Positions 37,212 through 48,700 of a stretch of DNA of 52,958 nucleotides are shown here, one piece after another; within the stretch, counting starts at the first letter, position 1, and every line of letters begins with the position of its first letter. Origin of the DNA: Candidatus Polarisedimenticolaceae bacterium (GTDB lineage Bacteria; Pseudomonadota; Gammaproteobacteria; Chromatiales; Chromatiaceae). The DNA lies in assembly GCA_021648685.1 (NCBI GenBank), contig JAKISI010000016.1:1-52958 (forward strand), given 5' to 3'. Position numbers and translations under genes: made by a program. Under the pieces are notes generated by a model. The model did not search any database and was not told the DNA's origin. It saw only the letters and a list, made by a program, of their open reading frames with translations.

Positions 37212-37544
37212 GGGTAATCATTCCTCAGGTTAATGGCCAAAGCATGCGAATCTACTGTTAAAACAGATACGCTGCCGGTGAGCCTTGTTACCAAGAGTAT
37301 TCGGACTCAGGAGGGAAAACTTGAATGGAGTTCACACTTTTGTGGCTGTAAAGGCCGCCGCTACAGGTAGACAGTGGCGTTTTTTTACAGATATGCGGGA
37401 CAGATAGGAATACTATTCTTTTTTTGCACGATGAAATGGGGCGTTGGAGGGTGAGAGAACCCTTCTGCGCCGTTTATCTGGAAAAATGTCCGCCTGAGTG
37501 GCAGCAGGAGATTAATTCATGCGAACCAGGGCAATGGGGCCGTA
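37212..37544. other. Intergenic gap with possible plus-strand small RNA
   Basis: 333 bases between fimT and glgB, both minus strand. It contains a plus-strand intrinsic terminator at 37356-37386 although no plus-strand gene precedes it. It also contains four GGA triplets within 30 bases (about 37312-37329: CGGACTCAGGAGGGA and ATGGAG), as in CsrA/RsmA-binding RNAs, and short hairpins CTGTT-AAA-ACAG and CTTG-TTAC-CAAG. It must also hold the fimT promoter. A 48-codon plus-strand frame from about 37436 into glgB was judged to be chance. Confidence 0.4.
37356..37386 (+). terminator. Plus-strand intrinsic terminator without a known gene
   Basis: CGCCGCT, ten-base loop, AGTGGCG (seven pairs with one G-U) followed directly by seven T. 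There is no T-run on the minus strand, so it cannot serve glgB or fimT. Confidence 0.65.
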
Positions 37545-39740
37545 TTAGCCTGCTTCATGCATCAACACGACAGCGCTCAGTGGCGGCAATGTAAGCGAAG
37601 CGGAATGGCTCCTGTTCATCCATGGCGTAGGCTCCGTGTTGACGCCCCCGGCGTTGCCGAGATTGCTGCCGCCATAAAGTTCAGAATCTGAATTCAGCAC
37701 TTCACGGTAGAAACCGGCGTGAGGCAGGCCAATGCGGTAATTGGTTCGGGGTACAGGGGTAAAATTCAATATCACAATGACATTGCGGCCCTGACTGTCT
37801 CTCCGCAGGTAACTGAGAACCGACTGACTGGCATCATGGCAGTCAATCCATTCAAAGCCGCTGTTTTCAAACTCGATCTCATACAGCGCACCTGTGTTTT
37901 TATATAGTCTGTTCAGATCACTGACCAGAGCCTGTATGCCCTGATGCTGAGGGCGTTCCAGAAGGTGCCAATCCAATGCTTTGGCATCGTTCCATTCACG
38001 GCCTTGAGCAAACTCACTTCCCATAAAGAGCAGCTTTTTGCCGGGATAGGTAAACATGTAGCTGTAGAGCAGACGCAGTGAGGCAAATTTCTGCCAGCTG
38101 TCACCGGGCATCTTGTCCAGCATGGAGCCTTTGCCATGCACCACCTCATCATGCGAGAAGGGGAGAACGAAATTTTCGGTAAAGGCGTAGAGCAACCCAA
38201 AGGTAAGCTGATCGTGGTGATAGTGGCGGTGGATAGGATCCTGACTGAAATAGGACAAGGTATCGTGCATCCACCCCATATTCCATTTCATGCTGAAACC
38301 AAGGCCGCCAAGCCAGGTGGGGCGCGAAACCTGGGGCCAGGCGGTAGACTCCTCTGCAATGACCATGGTGCCGGGGAACTGCTCGTGAGCAACGATATTG
38401 AGCTGTTTTAGAAATTCAACCGCTTCCAGATTCTCCCTGCCGCCGTATTCATTGGGCACCCAGTCATCTGGCTCGCGGGAGTAGTCCAGATAGAGCATGG
38501 AGGCAACCGCATCCACCCGCAGGCCATCCAGATGAAACTCCTCCATCCAGTAGACGGCGCTGGCCAGCAGGAAGTTTTGCACCTCTTTGCGGCCATAGTT
38601 GAAGATCAATGTGCCCCAGTCGCGATGCTCGCCTCGGCGCGGGTCTTCATGCTCATAGAGCGCCGTCCCATCGAACTGCCCCAGCGCATGCCGGTCTTTG
38701 GGGAAGTGTGCAGGCACCCAGTCAAGGATGATGCCGATACCCCGTCGATGCAGATGATCGACAAAGTAGCGAAAATCATCCGGTGTGCCAAAACGGCTGG
38801 TAGGGGCAAAATAGCCGGTGGTCTGGTAGCCCCATGAAGCATCGAAGGGGTGCTCGGTGACAGGCAACAGCTCGACGTGGGTAAAACCCAGCGCACAGAC
38901 GTGGTCGGCGAGACGGTGTGCCAGCTCCCGGTAGTTCAGAAAGTGGCAGTTTTCATCCTTTTGCCAGGAGCCAAGATGCACCTCATAGATGGAGAGCGGT
39001 GCCTGTTGCCAATCGTGTTGCTGCCGCTGCTGCATCCACTGCTGGTCGTTCCAGTCAAATTCACTCTCTGCCGTGATGATGCAGGCGGTCTCTGGCCGAA
39101 GCTGAAACTGGTTGCCATAGGGATCTATTTTGGTTAACAGCTCTCCTGCACAGCTGCGGATCTCGAATTTATAGAGCGCGCCCGCTTCCAGGCCAGGAAT
39201 GAACAGCTCCCAGACACCAGAGCCACCACGGCAGCGCATGGGGTGGACACGCCCGTCCCAGTGGTTGAAATCACCAACCACGCTGGTTCGCTCGGCATTG
39301 GGCGCCCAGACTGCAAACAGGATGCCGGTTATGCCATCGGCCTGATGCGGATGCGCACCAAGGAATCGGTAGGCGTGCCAATGTCTCCCCTCGCCAAACA
39401 GATGCAGATCAAAGCTCTCCAACTGCGGGGGAAAGCAGTAGGGGTCATACTGCAGATGCTGCTGGCCATGACCATCCTGCCATCTGATCTGATAGCGCTC
39501 TGCCACCTCTGCCGCCTCGCCCCGCCACTCGAAGAGATCCGTGTTGGGGATGCGGGTCAATGGCTCGGCAATGCCCTCAATACTGACCTGCTCAGCCTGC
39601 GGGAGAAAGAGCCGGATCAGTGCCTTACTGCCCCTTCGGTGGTACCCCAACACCGAAAAAGGGTCATGGTGGCGAGATTCAATGATGCGCCGTAGTGAGT
39701 CGTTGAGTCTCTGCTTTGAAGTTTGTCTGTTTGGGGCCAT
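37545..39740 (-). CDS. glgB: 1,4-alpha-glucan branching enzyme GlgB
   Basis: 731 residues from ATG 39740 ([10 protein letters not shown]), the start that fits GlgB length; an open extension to GTG 39857 has no ribosome site. N-terminal CBM48 domain ([11 protein letters not shown], then [22 protein letters not shown] about 135-160). GH13 barrel with [15 protein letters not shown], the nucleophile Asp in [17 protein letters not shown], the acid Glu in VIAEEST and the third Asp in [15 protein letters not shown]-terminal beta domain ends VVLMHEAG. It makes alpha-1,6 branches in glycogen. Transcribed divergently from glgC over 143 bases. Confidence 0.97.
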   Translation of the reverse strand: MAPNRQTSKQRLNDSLRRIIESRHHDPFSVLGYHRRGSKALIRLFLPQAEQVSIEGIAEPLTRIPNTDLFEWRGEAAEVAERYQIRWQDGHGQQHLQYDPYCFPPQLESFDLHLFGEGRHWHAYRFLGAHPHQADGITGILFAVWAPNAERTSVVGDFNHWDGRVHPMRCRGGSGVWELFIPGLEAGALYKFEIRSCAGELLTKIDPYGNQFQLRPETACIITAESEFDWNDQQWMQQRQQHDWQQAPLSIYEVHLGSWQKDENCHFLNYRELAHRLADHVCALGFTHVELLPVTEHPFDASWGYQTTGYFAPTSRFGTPDDFRYFVDHLHRRGIGIILDWVPAHFPKDRHALGQFDGTALYEHEDPRRGEHRDWGTLIFNYGRKEVQNFLLASAVYWMEEFHLDGLRVDAVASMLYLDYSREPDDWVPNEYGGRENLEAVEFLKQLNIVAHEQFPGTMVIAEESTAWPQVSRPTWLGGLGFSMKWNMGWMHDTLSYFSQDPIHRHYHHDQLTFGLLYAFTENFVLPFSHDEVVHGKGSMLDKMPGDSWQKFASLRLLYSYMFTYPGKKLLFMGSEFAQGREWNDAKALDWHLLERPQHQGIQALVSDLNRLYKNTGALYEIEFENSGFEWIDCHDASQSVLSYLRRDSQGRNVIVILNFTPVPRTNYRIGLPHAGFYREVLNSDSELYGGSNLGNAGGVNTEPTPWMNRSHSASLTLPPLSAVVLMHEAG

Positions 39741-39883
39741 CAGATGAGGTGCCGGAGCTTTAAGGTGAGAAATAGAGAGATATTCAACTACATATCGGGA
39801 TAATCTCTCATAACAGTAGATGGTATCATACTGCCAAAATTTGGGTGGAGCGCTCACAGGTTAATCGGGGGAGATGAGAGATT

Positions 39884-41152
39884 ATGAATCAAACATGTAA
39901 TCCACGTTTTGTAAGTCGGCTGACAAGAAATACCCTGGCGCTGATCCTGGCGGGTGGTCGTGGCTCACGACTAAAGCAGCTTACACAGTGGCGCTCAAAG
40001 CCTGCTGTGCCCTTTGGGGGAAAGTTTCGGATCATTGACTTTCCGCTCTCCAACTGCATCAACTCCGGCATCCGGCGCATTGGCATCCTGACCCAATACA
40101 AGGCACATTCACTTATTTTGCATATCCAGCGCGGCTGGGGGTTTCTGCGCGGTGAGTTTGGCGAGTTTGTGGAGCTGCTGCCTGCACAACAGCGGGTTGA
40201 AGATAGCTGGTATCAGGGCACGGCAGATGCGATCTACCAGAACATTGATATTCTGCGCAGCCATAACCCGGATTACATATTGATCCTGGCGGGTGACCAC
40301 ATCTACAAAATGGATTATGGCACCATGATTGCCCACCATGTAGAGGCCGGGGCAGATATGACGGTAGGCTGTCTGGAGGTCGATCTGGATACCGCCAAGG
40401 CCTTTGGAGTGATGAGCGTTGATGACAAAGGGCGGGTACTGGAGTTTGCAGAAAAACCAGAGCACCCCAAGCCCCTGCCAGGCTCCACGGATACAGCACT
40501 GGCCTCCATGGGCATCTACGTCTTCAGCAAGGATTTCCTGTTTGAACAGCTGATCAAAGATGCGGACACCCCTGCCTCCACTCATGATTTTGGCAAGGAC
40601 ATTATCCCCAACATCATCAAAAACTACCGGGTTGTCGCCCACCTCTTCAGAGAGAACGAGACCGGCGAGCAGGCTTACTGGCGCGATGTAGGGACGGTAG
40701 ATGCCTTCTGGAAGACCAATCAGGAGCTGATCGGCGTAACCCCTGAGTTGAACCTGTATGACTCCAGCTGGCCGATCTGGACCTATCAGGAGCAGCTTCC
40801 ACCGGCGAAATTCATCTTTGATGATGATGGCCGCCGCGGCATGGCGGTAGACTCCATGGTCTCCGGGGGCTGCATCATCTCTGGCGCAACCGTCAGACAC
40901 ACCCTGATATTTTCCAATGTCCGGGTTAACTCCTACAGCAAAATTGAAGACTCCGTGCTGCTGCCAAATGTTGCGATTGGGCGTAACTGTCACATCAAGA
41001 AAGCGGTGATTGATGAGGGGTGCATCATACCGGAAGGAACCATCATTGGTGAAGATCCCGTGGCGGATGCGCAGCGGTTCCATGTCACAGAGAATGGCGT
41101 AGTGCTGGTCTCACCCGATATGCTGGGACAGGAGATACACCGTGTCCGATGA
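39884..41152 (+). CDS. glgC: Glucose-1-phosphate adenylyltransferase GlgC
   Basis: 422 residues. The nucleotide site [29 protein letters not shown], the fingerprint [29 protein letters not shown], the catalytic Asp region [13 protein letters not shown], the Glc-1-P-binding EFAEKP and ASMGIYVF, and a C-terminal left-handed helix ([19 protein letters not shown]) are all present. It makes ADP-glucose, the first committed step of glycogen synthesis. A GGGGGAG stretch precedes the ATG. It overlaps the next gene by 11 bases. No glgA follows, so glycogen synthase must be elsewhere. Confidence 0.97.
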   Translation: MNQTCNPRFVSRLTRNTLALILAGGRGSRLKQLTQWRSKPAVPFGGKFRIIDFPLSNCINSGIRRIGILTQYKAHSLILHIQRGWGFLRGEFGEFVELLPAQQRVEDSWYQGTADAIYQNIDILRSHNPDYILILAGDHIYKMDYGTMIAHHVEAGADMTVGCLEVDLDTAKAFGVMSVDDKGRVLEFAEKPEHPKPLPGSTDTALASMGIYVFSKDFLFEQLIKDADTPASTHDFGKDIIPNIIKNYRVVAHLFRENETGEQAYWRDVGTVDAFWKTNQELIGVTPELNLYDSSWPIWTYQEQLPPAKFIFDDDGRRGMAVDSMVSGGCIISGATVRHTLIFSNVRVNSYSKIEDSVLLPNVAIGRNCHIKKAVIDEGCIIPEGTIIGEDPVADAQRFHVTENGVVLVSPDMLGQEIHRVR

Positions 41153-42845
41153 ACACAAATTGAAGGTTGTTCTATGCTGGCACATGCATCAGCCGGACTA
41201 TCGTGGGCCGGATGACAGCGACTACCAGCTGCCGTGGGTCTACCTGCACGCCATCAAGGATTATGTCGACATGGCCTACCACCTGGAGACAAACCCCAAG
41301 GCGCGGGCAGTGGTCAACTTCGCCCCGGTACTGCTGGAACAGCTGGCCGATTATGCCGAGCAGATTCAACAGTGGCTCACCTCAGGCAAGCGCATTCGTG
41401 ACCCACTGCTATCCGCATTGGCAGGGCCAGGTCTGCCGATTGACCGCAAGGCGCGCCGCCACCTGATTGAATCCTGCCAAAAGGCCAATGAGAAACGGCT
41501 GATCAAACGCTTCAGCGCCTATGATCGCCTGATTGATCTGGCCGCCTGGCTGGAGAGCCACCCCGAATCCATCCGCTATCTCAATGACCAGTACCTTGCC
41601 GACCTGCTGGTCTGGTACCACCTTGCCTGGGTGGGGGATAGCGTGCGCCAGAACGATCTGCGGGTTCAATCGCTACAGAAAAAGCGTCGCAGCTATGATC
41701 TGGATGACCGGCGGCGTCTGGTCACGCTGATCGGCGAACTGATATCCGGCGTTATCGAACGCTATCGCATGCTGGCAGAATTTGGCCGGGTAGAGCTATC
41801 CGTCTCCCCCTATGCGCACCCCATTATTCCGTTAATGCTGGAGATGGAAACCGCCAAACAGGCAATGCCCGATGCCCAACTGCCAGAGCATACCAGCTAC
41901 CCCGGCGGAGAACCGCGCGCCCGCTGGCATATCCGTAAAGGGCTGGAGCGATTCGAACATTTCTTTGGCTTTCGCCCCGAGGGGTGCTGGCCCTCCGAGG
42001 GTGCCGTCAGCACCGAGACCCTGCGCCTGCTGGAAGAGGAGGGTTTTCGCTGGGCAGCCAGTGGGCAGCAGGTACTGCACAACAGTTTGACGGCCGTGGG
42101 TAACTCTTCCGTGCTGGACAAGAACTGGCTGCACCTGCCATACCGATTCAATGAGGGGCGGCTCAACTGTTTTTTTCGTGATGACGGCCTCTCAGATCTG
42201 ATCGGCTTCAAATATGCCGACTGGCATGCCGATGATGCCGTGGGCAACCTGGTGCACCATCTTGAAAATATCGCAAACACCTGTGCCGACGAGCCAGACA
42301 GCGTGGTCTCCATCATCATGGATGGAGAGAACGCCTGGGAGTACTACCCACACAACGGCAGCTATTTCCTCTCGGCACTCTATGAAGCACTTGCAGAGCA
42401 CCCACAGCTTGAACTGACCACCTTCTCGGACTGCATTCGCCAGCAAAAAAACCACCGCCCTCCTCTGCCGCAACTGGTGGCGGGGAGCTGGGTCTATGGC
42501 ACCTTCTCCACCTGGATTGGCGACCCCGATAAAAACCGCGCCTGGGACATGCTGAGTGAAGCCAAACAGGTCTACGACGAGGTCGTGGCCTCAGGCCGCT
42601 TGAACCCACAGATGCTGGAGGCAGCAGAGCTACAACTGGCCACCTGTGAGGGTTCTGACTGGTTCTGGTGGTTTGGCGACTACAATCCGGGGGATACGGT
42701 CAGCGATTTCGAGCGCCTGTTTCGTCGGCAACTGACCTGCCTCTATGAGATGCTGGGCGAGCCACCGCCTGCGCACCTCTACCAGGTCTTTGCCTATGGC
42801 AGCGGCGCACCAGTGCGCGGCGGTGTCATGAAGCAGAACGCATAG
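41142..42845 (+). CDS. GH57 family glycoside hydrolase / alpha-glucanotransferase
   Basis: 567 residues from GTG 41142, which has AGGAG seven bases upstream inside the end of glgC. GH57 regions: [12 protein letters not shown] at the start (HQP), PYAHPIIPL (region 2), [10 protein letters not shown] (region 3, nucleophile Glu) and [12 protein letters not shown] (region 4, acid Asp), ending with [12 protein letters not shown]. The family includes alpha-amylases, amylopullulanases, glucanotransferases and branching enzymes; the exact activity cannot be read from the motifs. Being between glgC and malQ, it probably trims or remodels glycogen or maltodextrin. No signal peptide, so cytoplasmic. Confidence 0.92.
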   Translation: MSDEHKLKVVLCWHMHQPDYRGPDDSDYQLPWVYLHAIKDYVDMAYHLETNPKARAVVNFAPVLLEQLADYAEQIQQWLTSGKRIRDPLLSALAGPGLPIDRKARRHLIESCQKANEKRLIKRFSAYDRLIDLAAWLESHPESIRYLNDQYLADLLVWYHLAWVGDSVRQNDLRVQSLQKKRRSYDLDDRRRLVTLIGELISGVIERYRMLAEFGRVELSVSPYAHPIIPLMLEMETAKQAMPDAQLPEHTSYPGGEPRARWHIRKGLERFEHFFGFRPEGCWPSEGAVSTETLRLLEEEGFRWAASGQQVLHNSLTAVGNSSVLDKNWLHLPYRFNEGRLNCFFRDDGLSDLIGFKYADWHADDAVGNLVHHLENIANTCADEPDSVVSIIMDGENAWEYYPHNGSYFLSALYEALAEHPQLELTTFSDCIRQQKNHRPPLPQLVAGSWVYGTFSTWIGDPDKNRAWDMLSEAKQVYDEVVASGRLNPQMLEAAELQLATCEGSDWFWWFGDYNPGDTVSDFERLFRRQLTCLYEMLGEPPPAHLYQVFAYGSGAPVRGGVMKQNA

Positions 42846-42846
42846 C

Positions 42847-44319
42847 GTGGAGTCCTGCCTGGATCAACGCCGTGCCGGTGTCCTGCTGCATATCACCTCT
42901 CTGCCAGGGCAAGGGGAAACAGGCGATCTTGGCTCTTCCGCCCGACATTTCGTCAATTTTCTACAGGACTCCGGCCTTACGCTCTGGCAGACCCTGCCCA
43001 TCGGGGCGACCCAGAGTGATGGATCGCCCTATCAATCGGTCTCCGTGCATGCCGGAAACCCGCGTCTGATCGCCCTGGAGCCACTGGTTGAAAAGGGCTG
43101 GCTGAGTGGGCACCTGCTGGAGCAGGAATCCCTTTCAGATCAGGACAAGCACAATGCGCTGATGGCGGCCTGGCATGGATTCAACCAGGATGCCGATCCA
43201 TCCGACCGATCTGCACTGCACCTTTTTCGGGAAGAGCGGCAAGCCTGGCTGGAGGATTATCTGCTCTTTCAGGCGCTGCATGATGAGTTACAACGCGGCT
43301 GGTGGGAGTGGCCATCGGCACTGCGCCATCGTGAACCAGAGGCCCTGGCCAAGGCATCGGACAGACTGATCAAAAAGATCAATTATCTCTGCTTTGAACA
43401 GTTTATCTTCTTCCAGCAGTGGATGGCGCTGAAACAGTATGCCAATGAGCGGGGCGTGCTGCTGTTTGGCGATATGCCGATCTTCGTGGCACATGACAGT
43501 GCCGAGGTGTGGTCACAGCAGGTGATGTTTCTACTCGATGATGAGGGGCAGCCAACTGTGGTAGCCGGCGTGCCGCCGGATTGCTTCTCCGAGCTGGGGC
43601 AGCGCTGGGGAAACCCGCTCTACCGCTGGGATCTGATGCAGCAGGATAACTTCGCCTTCTGGGTAGCACGAATGAAGACCCAGCTGCAGCTGTTCGACCT
43701 GATCCGCATCGACCACTTCCGTGGCTTTGAGGCCTATTGGGAGATCCCGGCCGAAGAGGAGAACGCTGTCAAAGGCCATTGGGTCAAGGCACCGGGGGAT
43801 GCGCTGTTTGAACGGCTGCATGAGGTCTATGACCCGCTGCCGCTGGTGGCGGAAGATCTGGGCATCATTACCGCTGAAGTGAATGCACTGCGCAAGAAGT
43901 ACCAGCTTCCGGGCATGAAGATTCTGCAATTTGCCTTTTCAGGCGAGGCCGACAACCCCTACCTCCCCTTCAATCACACAGAAAACTCGGTGGTCTATAC
44001 CGGGACGCATGACAATGACACCACCCTGGGCTGGTACCTCAGCCTGGATTGCGAAACCAGGCAATATGTCGATGAGTACCTTGGCCGCTCACAGGAGATC
44101 ATGCCCTGGCCGCTGATTCGCAGCGCACTAGCCTCCTCTGCGCGACTGGCGGTATTGCCGATGCAGGATCTGCTGGCGCTCGATGGCACACACCGCATGA
44201 ACCTGCCGGGTACGGTTGAAGACAACTGGAGCTGGCGTTTCAGCTGGGATCAGGTAGAGCCAGATCTTGCTGCCCGTCTGCATCGAAGAGTGAAGATGTA
44301 TGGTCGTTTGGCAAAATAG
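42847..44319 (+). CDS. malQ: 4-alpha-glucanotransferase (amylomaltase) MalQ
   Basis: 490 residues, GH77. Recognisable: [14 protein letters not shown]...GDLG at the start, [44 protein letters not shown], the nucleophile Asp in [17 protein letters not shown], the acid Glu in [11 protein letters not shown] and [11 protein letters not shown]. It transfers maltodextrin segments between chains and usually works with glycogen breakdown. The start is GTG one base after the GH57 stop with only a weak ribosome site, so translation is likely coupled. It is followed after 14 bases by galU. Confidence 0.95.
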   Translation: MESCLDQRRAGVLLHITSLPGQGETGDLGSSARHFVNFLQDSGLTLWQTLPIGATQSDGSPYQSVSVHAGNPRLIALEPLVEKGWLSGHLLEQESLSDQDKHNALMAAWHGFNQDADPSDRSALHLFREERQAWLEDYLLFQALHDELQRGWWEWPSALRHREPEALAKASDRLIKKINYLCFEQFIFFQQWMALKQYANERGVLLFGDMPIFVAHDSAEVWSQQVMFLLDDEGQPTVVAGVPPDCFSELGQRWGNPLYRWDLMQQDNFAFWVARMKTQLQLFDLIRIDHFRGFEAYWEIPAEEENAVKGHWVKAPGDALFERLHEVYDPLPLVAEDLGIITAEVNALRKKYQLPGMKILQFAFSGEADNPYLPFNHTENSVVYTGTHDNDTTLGWYLSLDCETRQYVDEYLGRSQEIMPWPLIRSALASSARLAVLPMQDLLALDGTHRMNLPGTVEDNWSWRFSWDQVEPDLAARLHRRVKMYGRLAK

Positions 44320-44333
44320 TTGAGGGAGATAGC

Positions 44334-45203
44334 ATGTCAAAAAGAGTAAGAAAGGTTGTATTTCCAGTGGCAGGAATGGGCACGCGCTTTCTTCCCGCCA
44401 CCAAGGCCAGCCCCAAGGAGATGCTGCCGGTGGTTGACAAGCCGCTGATTCAATATGCGGTTGAAGAGGCGATAGCAGCAGGTGCAGAGGTGATGATATT
44501 TGTTACCGGGCGCAACAAATATGCCATCTCAAACCATTTTGACACCGCCTATGAGCTGGAGAGCGAGCTGCAAGAGCGGGGCAAGGAGAAGCTGCTGAAT
44601 ATGGTACACAATATTGTGCCACCGCATGTCTCCTGCGTCTTTATCCGCCAGTCCATGCCTTTGGGTTTGGGGCATGCCGTGCTCTGTGCCGAGCCCATTG
44701 TGGGTGATGAGCCCTTTGCGGTCATTCTTGCGGATGACCTGATTGATGATGGCAGTGGCTGCCTCTCCCAAATGGTTCAGGCATTCTCAGATACGGGCAG
44801 CACCATTTTGGGGGTGGAGCGAGTCGCCAGGGAGGATACGGAGAAGTACGGGATCGTTGATACCGAAGGTGATGAGCAGCTGCTTGAAGTAAAAAGCATT
44901 GTAGAGAAACCAAAGCCAGAGGATGCACCATCCAGTCTGGCCGTGGTGGGCCGATATATCCTGACCTCAGGGATCTTCGCCCAGCTGGCGCAGACGGGGC
45001 GTGGCGCGGGCGGTGAGATCCAGCTCACAGACGGCATTGCGCGGCTGATGCAGAGGGAGCAGGTCTTTGCCTACCAGTTCAAAGGCAAACGCTATGATTG
45101 CGGCAGCAAACTGGGGTATCTGATGGCGACGGTTGACTATGCCCTGCAACATCCCGAGTTGAAAGAGGATTTCAAGGCATGGCTGGAGTCGCGTTTCAGT
45201 TAG
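44334..45203 (+). CDS. galU: UTP-glucose-1-phosphate uridylyltransferase GalU
   Basis: 289 residues. Signature [39 protein letters not shown], substrate segments [40 protein letters not shown] and [13 protein letters not shown], and the C-terminal [14 protein letters not shown]. It makes UDP-glucose for cell-surface polysaccharides and trehalose. GAGGGAG precedes the ATG. Last gene of the glgC-GH57-malQ-galU unit. Its 3' end overlaps by eight bases the convergent TPR lipoprotein gene. Confidence 0.97.
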   Translation: MSKRVRKVVFPVAGMGTRFLPATKASPKEMLPVVDKPLIQYAVEEAIAAGAEVMIFVTGRNKYAISNHFDTAYELESELQERGKEKLLNMVHNIVPPHVSCVFIRQSMPLGLGHAVLCAEPIVGDEPFAVILADDLIDDGSGCLSQMVQAFSDTGSTILGVERVAREDTEKYGIVDTEGDEQLLEVKSIVEKPKPEDAPSSLAVVGRYILTSGIFAQLAQTGRGAGGEIQLTDGIARLMQREQVFAYQFKGKRYDCGSKLGYLMATVDYALQHPELKEDFKAWLESRFS

Positions 45204-45774
45204 CCGCCCGCATCACTTCAACCCGGCCAAGCATCCGGCCGGCCTCTGCCCCTATATTGCCATTCGGATCCAGCGCCAGTGCCTTGCGCAGCGGGGCTTC
45301 GGCCTCTTCGTAGCGACCCAGTGACAAGAGTATAAAGCCCTTGCTGAGCCTGGCGTATTTGTAGTCCGGATTTGCGCTGATGGATCGCTCCAGCGCCTCC
45401 AGCGCAGCTTGGGAGTTGCCGGTGTAGTGGTACGCAAGCCCCAGGTCGTTCAGCGCATCAAAATCCTCGGGGTTAAAGATTATTGCCCGCCTGTAGATCG
45501 GGATCGCCTCATCAAAACGGCGCTGCTGAAAATAGGCATCCCCCAGCGCAGACAACAGTGCACTGTTGTCCGGGTCATCAAACAGCCTGGCCTTAAGCAC
45601 CTCGATCGCTGCATCCTGGTTGGGCATTGAGGCCTGCATGCTGGGCTGAACCTGCTGCGCGGGAGCTGAGGCACCTCTGTTCTCGCCTTCGCAGCCCAGT
45701 ATGAAAAACGTAGCCACCAGCAGCGCCAAGAGAAGGCGGCAGGCAGAGAATCTGTTCAGAACCCGATATTTCAT
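45196..45774 (-). CDS. TPR-repeat lipoprotein
   Basis: 192 residues. N-terminal signal with lipobox FILGC (Cys about residue 28), then a Gln/Ala/Pro-rich linker, then about three and a half TPR units from residue 55: [51 protein letters not shown] and [25 protein letters not shown]. Resembles PilF/NlpI-type small lipoproteins by size and layout, but it is not next to pilin genes and has no diagnostic residues, so no name is given. Likely a scaffold on the inner face of the outer membrane. It overlaps galU tail to tail. Confidence 0.85.
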   Translation of the reverse strand: MKYRVLNRFSACRLLLALLVATFFILGCEGENRGASAPAQQVQPSMQASMPNQDAAIEVLKARLFDDPDNSALLSALGDAYFQQRRFDEAIPIYRRAIIFNPEDFDALNDLGLAYHYTGNSQAALEALERSISANPDYKYARLSKGFILLSLGRYEEAEAPLRKALALDPNGNIGAEAGRMLGRVEVMRAAN

Positions 45775-45869
45775 ACGAAAAAACTCCAGTGATCATTGGC
45801 GTGCAGGTGGAACCGGGATGATCCAATGTGTCTGCCCATTCGTCAAGGTGGATCTTGAGATGAGCGGCC

Positions 45870-46286
45870 TTAGGCGGTAAGCCAGATAAGAGCGCCGTAG
45901 CGCAAGGCCTTGCCGATAATAATAAAGAGCAGCGAGGCCAGCCAGCCTGTTTTTAACCAGCCGGCCGCCAGGCAGAGTGGGTCACCAATGAGCGGCAGCC
46001 AGGAGAAGAGCAGTGCCGGACTGCCCCAATGTCGCAGCCGCTGAATAGCGGCCTGATGCTTCTGCTCCAGCTGCCGGGCTGGAAAGCGCCACACCCACCA
46101 GCGCCCAATACCCCAACTGAGCATGCCTCCCAGGCTATTGCCTGCCGTGGCCACCAGCAGCAGCATGGCAGGCGGGCTGATCCCGTTGCTTGCATGATAG
46201 ATCAACAGTGCTTCAGAGCCGCCCGGCAGCAGGGTGGAGGAGATCAAGGCGCTAAAAAAAATCTCCCACAGTGGGTAATCACTCAT
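45870..46286 (-). CDS. yqaA: YqaA family (VTT/DedA-like) membrane protein
   Basis: 138 residues with four hydrophobic segments. The family pattern is clear: SALISSTLLPGGSEALLI, TAGNSLGGMLSWGIGRW, FSWLPLIGDPLCLAAGWLK and GKALRYGALIW, matching E. coli YqaA in length and motif order. VTT-domain proteins are linked to lipid scrambling/flipping, but YqaA itself is unproven. Its ATG lies within the last codons of the sensor kinase gene (overlap 46279-46286), so it is the last gene of the PepSY-regulator-kinase run. Confidence 0.92.
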   Translation of the reverse strand: MSDYPLWEIFFSALISSTLLPGGSEALLIYHASNGISPPAMLLLVATAGNSLGGMLSWGIGRWWVWRFPARQLEQKHQAAIQRLRHWGSPALLFSWLPLIGDPLCLAAGWLKTGWLASLLFIIIGKALRYGALIWLTA

Positions 46287-47637
46287 CTCTGTTCAGATGC
46301 AGGGGCTGATGACTGTGCCACAATGTGATAGTAACGCTGAGTCCACCCAGCTTCCGGGATTGGCTGAACACTATTTTGCCATTGTAGAGTTTGACAATAT
46401 CCTTGGCGATGGCCAGCCCAAGCCCGTGCCCTTCTACCGTCTCATCCAGACGCGTACCTCGTTGAGCCAGCTGCTTCATCTCCTGTTCACTGCATCCGGA
46501 GCCATCGTCCTCTATGGTGATCGTTATCGTATCTGTGCCTCTGATGCTGCAATGCACTGTGCTTTTGGCCCACTTGCAGGCGTTATCCAGAATATTCCCC
46601 ACCAGCTCCAGCATATCTTCCCGATCACCAAAGGTGGGGGTATCCGGCATTATCTGCCACTGAATATCCAGCTGGCGTTTGCGGTGTATCTGCTGGAGCA
46701 CCTCAATAAGGTCTGGCAGCTCTTGCTGTGCATTGAAGAGATGGCCAGGACTTCCGCTCCCGGCCAGACGGGCGCGCTTCAACTCCCGCTCCATCAGCTT
46801 CATTATTCGCTCCTGCTGGAGTCGCATTTGAGCACGCAGCCTGGGGTGATCATCCAGCTCTTTGCTATCCAGGTACTGCACCAGGAGATTGAGCGGCCCT
46901 TTAAGGGCATGCGCAAGATTGCCCAGTGCATTGCGTGAGCGGTTCAAGCGCTGAGCCAACAGCTCCAGCAGCCGGTTGAAGGCCTGCACCAGCGGCAAAA
47001 TCTCGTCCGGGACATCTTGGGAGAGGGCACCAATCTCACCCTGCTCCAGACTCTGCATCTCGGCACGCACGGTATCCAGGCGCTTAAAAGATCGGTGGAT
47101 GACACGCTGCTGCACAATCAGCAGGATAAGCAGTGCCGCCAGTGAGAGCCCGGCAAAAGTCCACTGGAAAAGGGAGAGAGGTCTCTCCAGTGGGGTGAGA
47201 TCCTCAGCTACCGCCAGGGTAAAGGAGCGCCCCTGCTTTTGGTAGTGTCTGGCCCAGACCAGCAACTTCTGACCCGATGGCCCCGGCGCATACCACCGTA
47301 CGCTGCTACCTAGCCCTACCATTTGCAGTTCAAGGGTCTGATCCCAGAGTGAACGTGAATACTGAAGGGAGCCATCGGCCAAACGAATGACGTAGTAGTG
47401 CCCGGAGAAGGGGCGTTGATAGATCGGGTTGATATATTTCAGCTCCACCGGGGCATGCTCTTCCCCGGTAAATGAGATGGCCGCCAGCAGGCTCTCTGCA
47501 TCATGCTCAAGGCGGGAGCCAATCAGATCCTCCCCAAGCCCTCGAACCGCTACACTGCCGGCCCACCAGAGTATGGACATCAGCAGCATCAGGCTCAATG
47601 TCAGCCCCAGTTGCAGCAGCCGCTGTAGTGAGTTCAT
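46279..47637 (-). CDS. Sensor histidine kinase, PhoQ-like
   Basis: 452 residues. Transmembrane helix 1 (about 10-32), a periplasmic sensor of about 130 residues, helix 2 (about 160-180), HAMP, then dimerisation and ATPase domains. The phospho-accepting His lies in [15 protein letters not shown], the HxLKxPL form of PhoQ rather than HELRTPL. ATPase boxes: [13 protein letters not shown] (N), IEDDGSGC (G1) and [13 protein letters not shown] (G2). Start overlaps the response regulator stop by four bases. Partner of the regulator at 47634. It sits downstream of cytochrome genes, so it may sense their redox or envelope state. The C-terminal end overlaps yqaA. Confidence 0.93.
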   Translation of the reverse strand: MNSLQRLLQLGLTLSLMLLMSILWWAGSVAVRGLGEDLIGSRLEHDAESLLAAISFTGEEHAPVELKYINPIYQRPFSGHYYVIRLADGSLQYSRSLWDQTLELQMVGLGSSVRWYAPGPSGQKLLVWARHYQKQGRSFTLAVAEDLTPLERPLSLFQWTFAGLSLAALLILLIVQQRVIHRSFKRLDTVRAEMQSLEQGEIGALSQDVPDEILPLVQAFNRLLELLAQRLNRSRNALGNLAHALKGPLNLLVQYLDSKELDDHPRLRAQMRLQQERIMKLMERELKRARLAGSGSPGHLFNAQQELPDLIEVLQQIHRKRQLDIQWQIMPDTPTFGDREDMLELVGNILDNACKWAKSTVHCSIRGTDTITITIEDDGSGCSEQEMKQLAQRGTRLDETVEGHGLGLAIAKDIVKLYNGKIVFSQSRKLGGLSVTITLWHSHQPLHLNRDE

Positions 47638-48302
47638 CCGCTCTTTTCAGTAAAGATGTACCCCTGGCCACGTCGGGTGGCAATGCGCTCCTTGCCCAGT
47701 TTGTCCCGCAGGCGGCGAACGTAGACCTCGATAAGGTTGCTGTCACGATCAAAGTCCTGGTCGTAGACATGCTCTGTCAGCCGGGTCTTGGAGAGGATCT
47801 GCCCCGGATGCAGCATAAAGCAGCGCAGCAGACGAAACTCGGTACCGGTCAGGTCAAGTGTTTTGCCATCGGGCAGCTTCACCTGCTGCCGCTCCTCATC
47901 CAGGGTCAGATCACTGCTCTGTAGTGACTCTCCTGTCTTGTTGTGGCTGCGACGAATAAGCGCCTGTATACGCGCCACCAGCTCTTCGATATGGAACGGT
48001 TTGCAGAGGTAGTCATCCGCACCAGCCTTGAAGCCATCGACCCGCTCATGCCAGGCATCCCGCGCTGTGAGTATGATGATCGGCACCCGGTTCTCCCGCT
48101 GCCGCCAGTTTTTCAGCACCTCCAGTCCGGGTCGCTGGGGCAGGCCTAAATCCAGAATAATCACATCATAGGGTTCCATATCACCCATAAATTCAGCATC
48201 AATGCCGTTGTCGGCATGGTCCACCGCAAAGCCCTGCTGCGCAAGTTCTGCACTCAGGCGCTCTGCCAGCTCCAGATCATCCTCTACCAGCAGCAGGCGC
48301 AT
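47634..48302 (-). CDS. OmpR/PhoP-family response regulator
   Basis: 222 residues from ATG 48302 (GGGAGGAG upstream; longer frame rejected). Receiver: [14 protein letters not shown], phospho-Asp in [13 protein letters not shown], Thr in [13 protein letters not shown], Lys in [14 protein letters not shown]-terminal winged helix: [24 protein letters not shown] and [25 protein letters not shown]. It binds DNA as a dimer upon phosphorylation. PepSY gene ends two bases before it and the kinase begins within its stop, so the three are one unit. Likely targets include the upstream cytochrome genes, as in other SHP/DHC clusters that carry their own two-component pair. Confidence 0.94.
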   Translation of the reverse strand: MRLLLVEDDLELAERLSAELAQQGFAVDHADNGIDAEFMGDMEPYDVIILDLGLPQRPGLEVLKNWRQRENRVPIIILTARDAWHERVDGFKAGADDYLCKPFHIEELVARIQALIRRSHNKTGESLQSSDLTLDEERQQVKLPDGKTLDLTGTEFRLLRCFMLHPGQILSKTRLTEHVYDQDFDRDSNLIEVYVRRLRDKLGKERIATRRGQGYIFTEKSG

Positions 48303-48304
48303 CG

Positions 48305-48607
48305 TTACTCCTCCCGTTCCATCTCTATGAGCTGGCCGCTTTGTGCATCGTACTCCAGCTCCCAAACCAGGCCATTTTTATCCACCAGCTCAATTTCATA
48401 GAGATATTGACCCCGTTCCAGCTCAAACTCCACCTCCAGTATATGTCCCGGCCGGTCTATTGCCACCTGTTTCAATATCTGCTCCAGCGGAAGGATGGAG
48501 CCAACCTCGACCAGCGCCTTTGCCTTTAGATGGTCATCATCTGCGGCAGAGACGCTGCACCAGCAGGCCAAGGCAAGTGTAAGGAGAGTCTGTTGTAGCT
48601 TATTCAT
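48305..48607 (-). CDS. Small exported PepSY-domain protein
   Basis: 100 residues from ATG 48607, giving a signal peptide ([21 protein letters not shown]) and a single PepSY domain: [36 protein letters not shown], then [33 protein letters not shown]. PepSY proteins are thought to modulate proteases or sensors in the periplasm. Two bases before the regulator gene; gene order PepSY-regulator-kinase is common in proteobacteria, so a sensory accessory role is inferred. It is acidic at the C-terminus. Confidence 0.88.
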   Translation of the reverse strand: MNKLQQTLLTLALACWCSVSAADDDHLKAKALVEVGSILPLEQILKQVAIDRPGHILEVEFELERGQYLYEIELVDKNGLVWELEYDAQSGQLIEMEREE

Positions 48608-48700
48608 GCATGCATAACCTGGTTGGACAGATCCCTTTGTATCAAAAAAATTCACTCCCTGCATCCGGGCCTTCCCTGGCATGTTTGGATCTACCCTGCT

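Noticed and set aside
37434-37580. 48-codon plus-strand frame entering the end of glgB
   Set aside because: No ribosome site, overlaps glgB antisense and has no recognisable fold.
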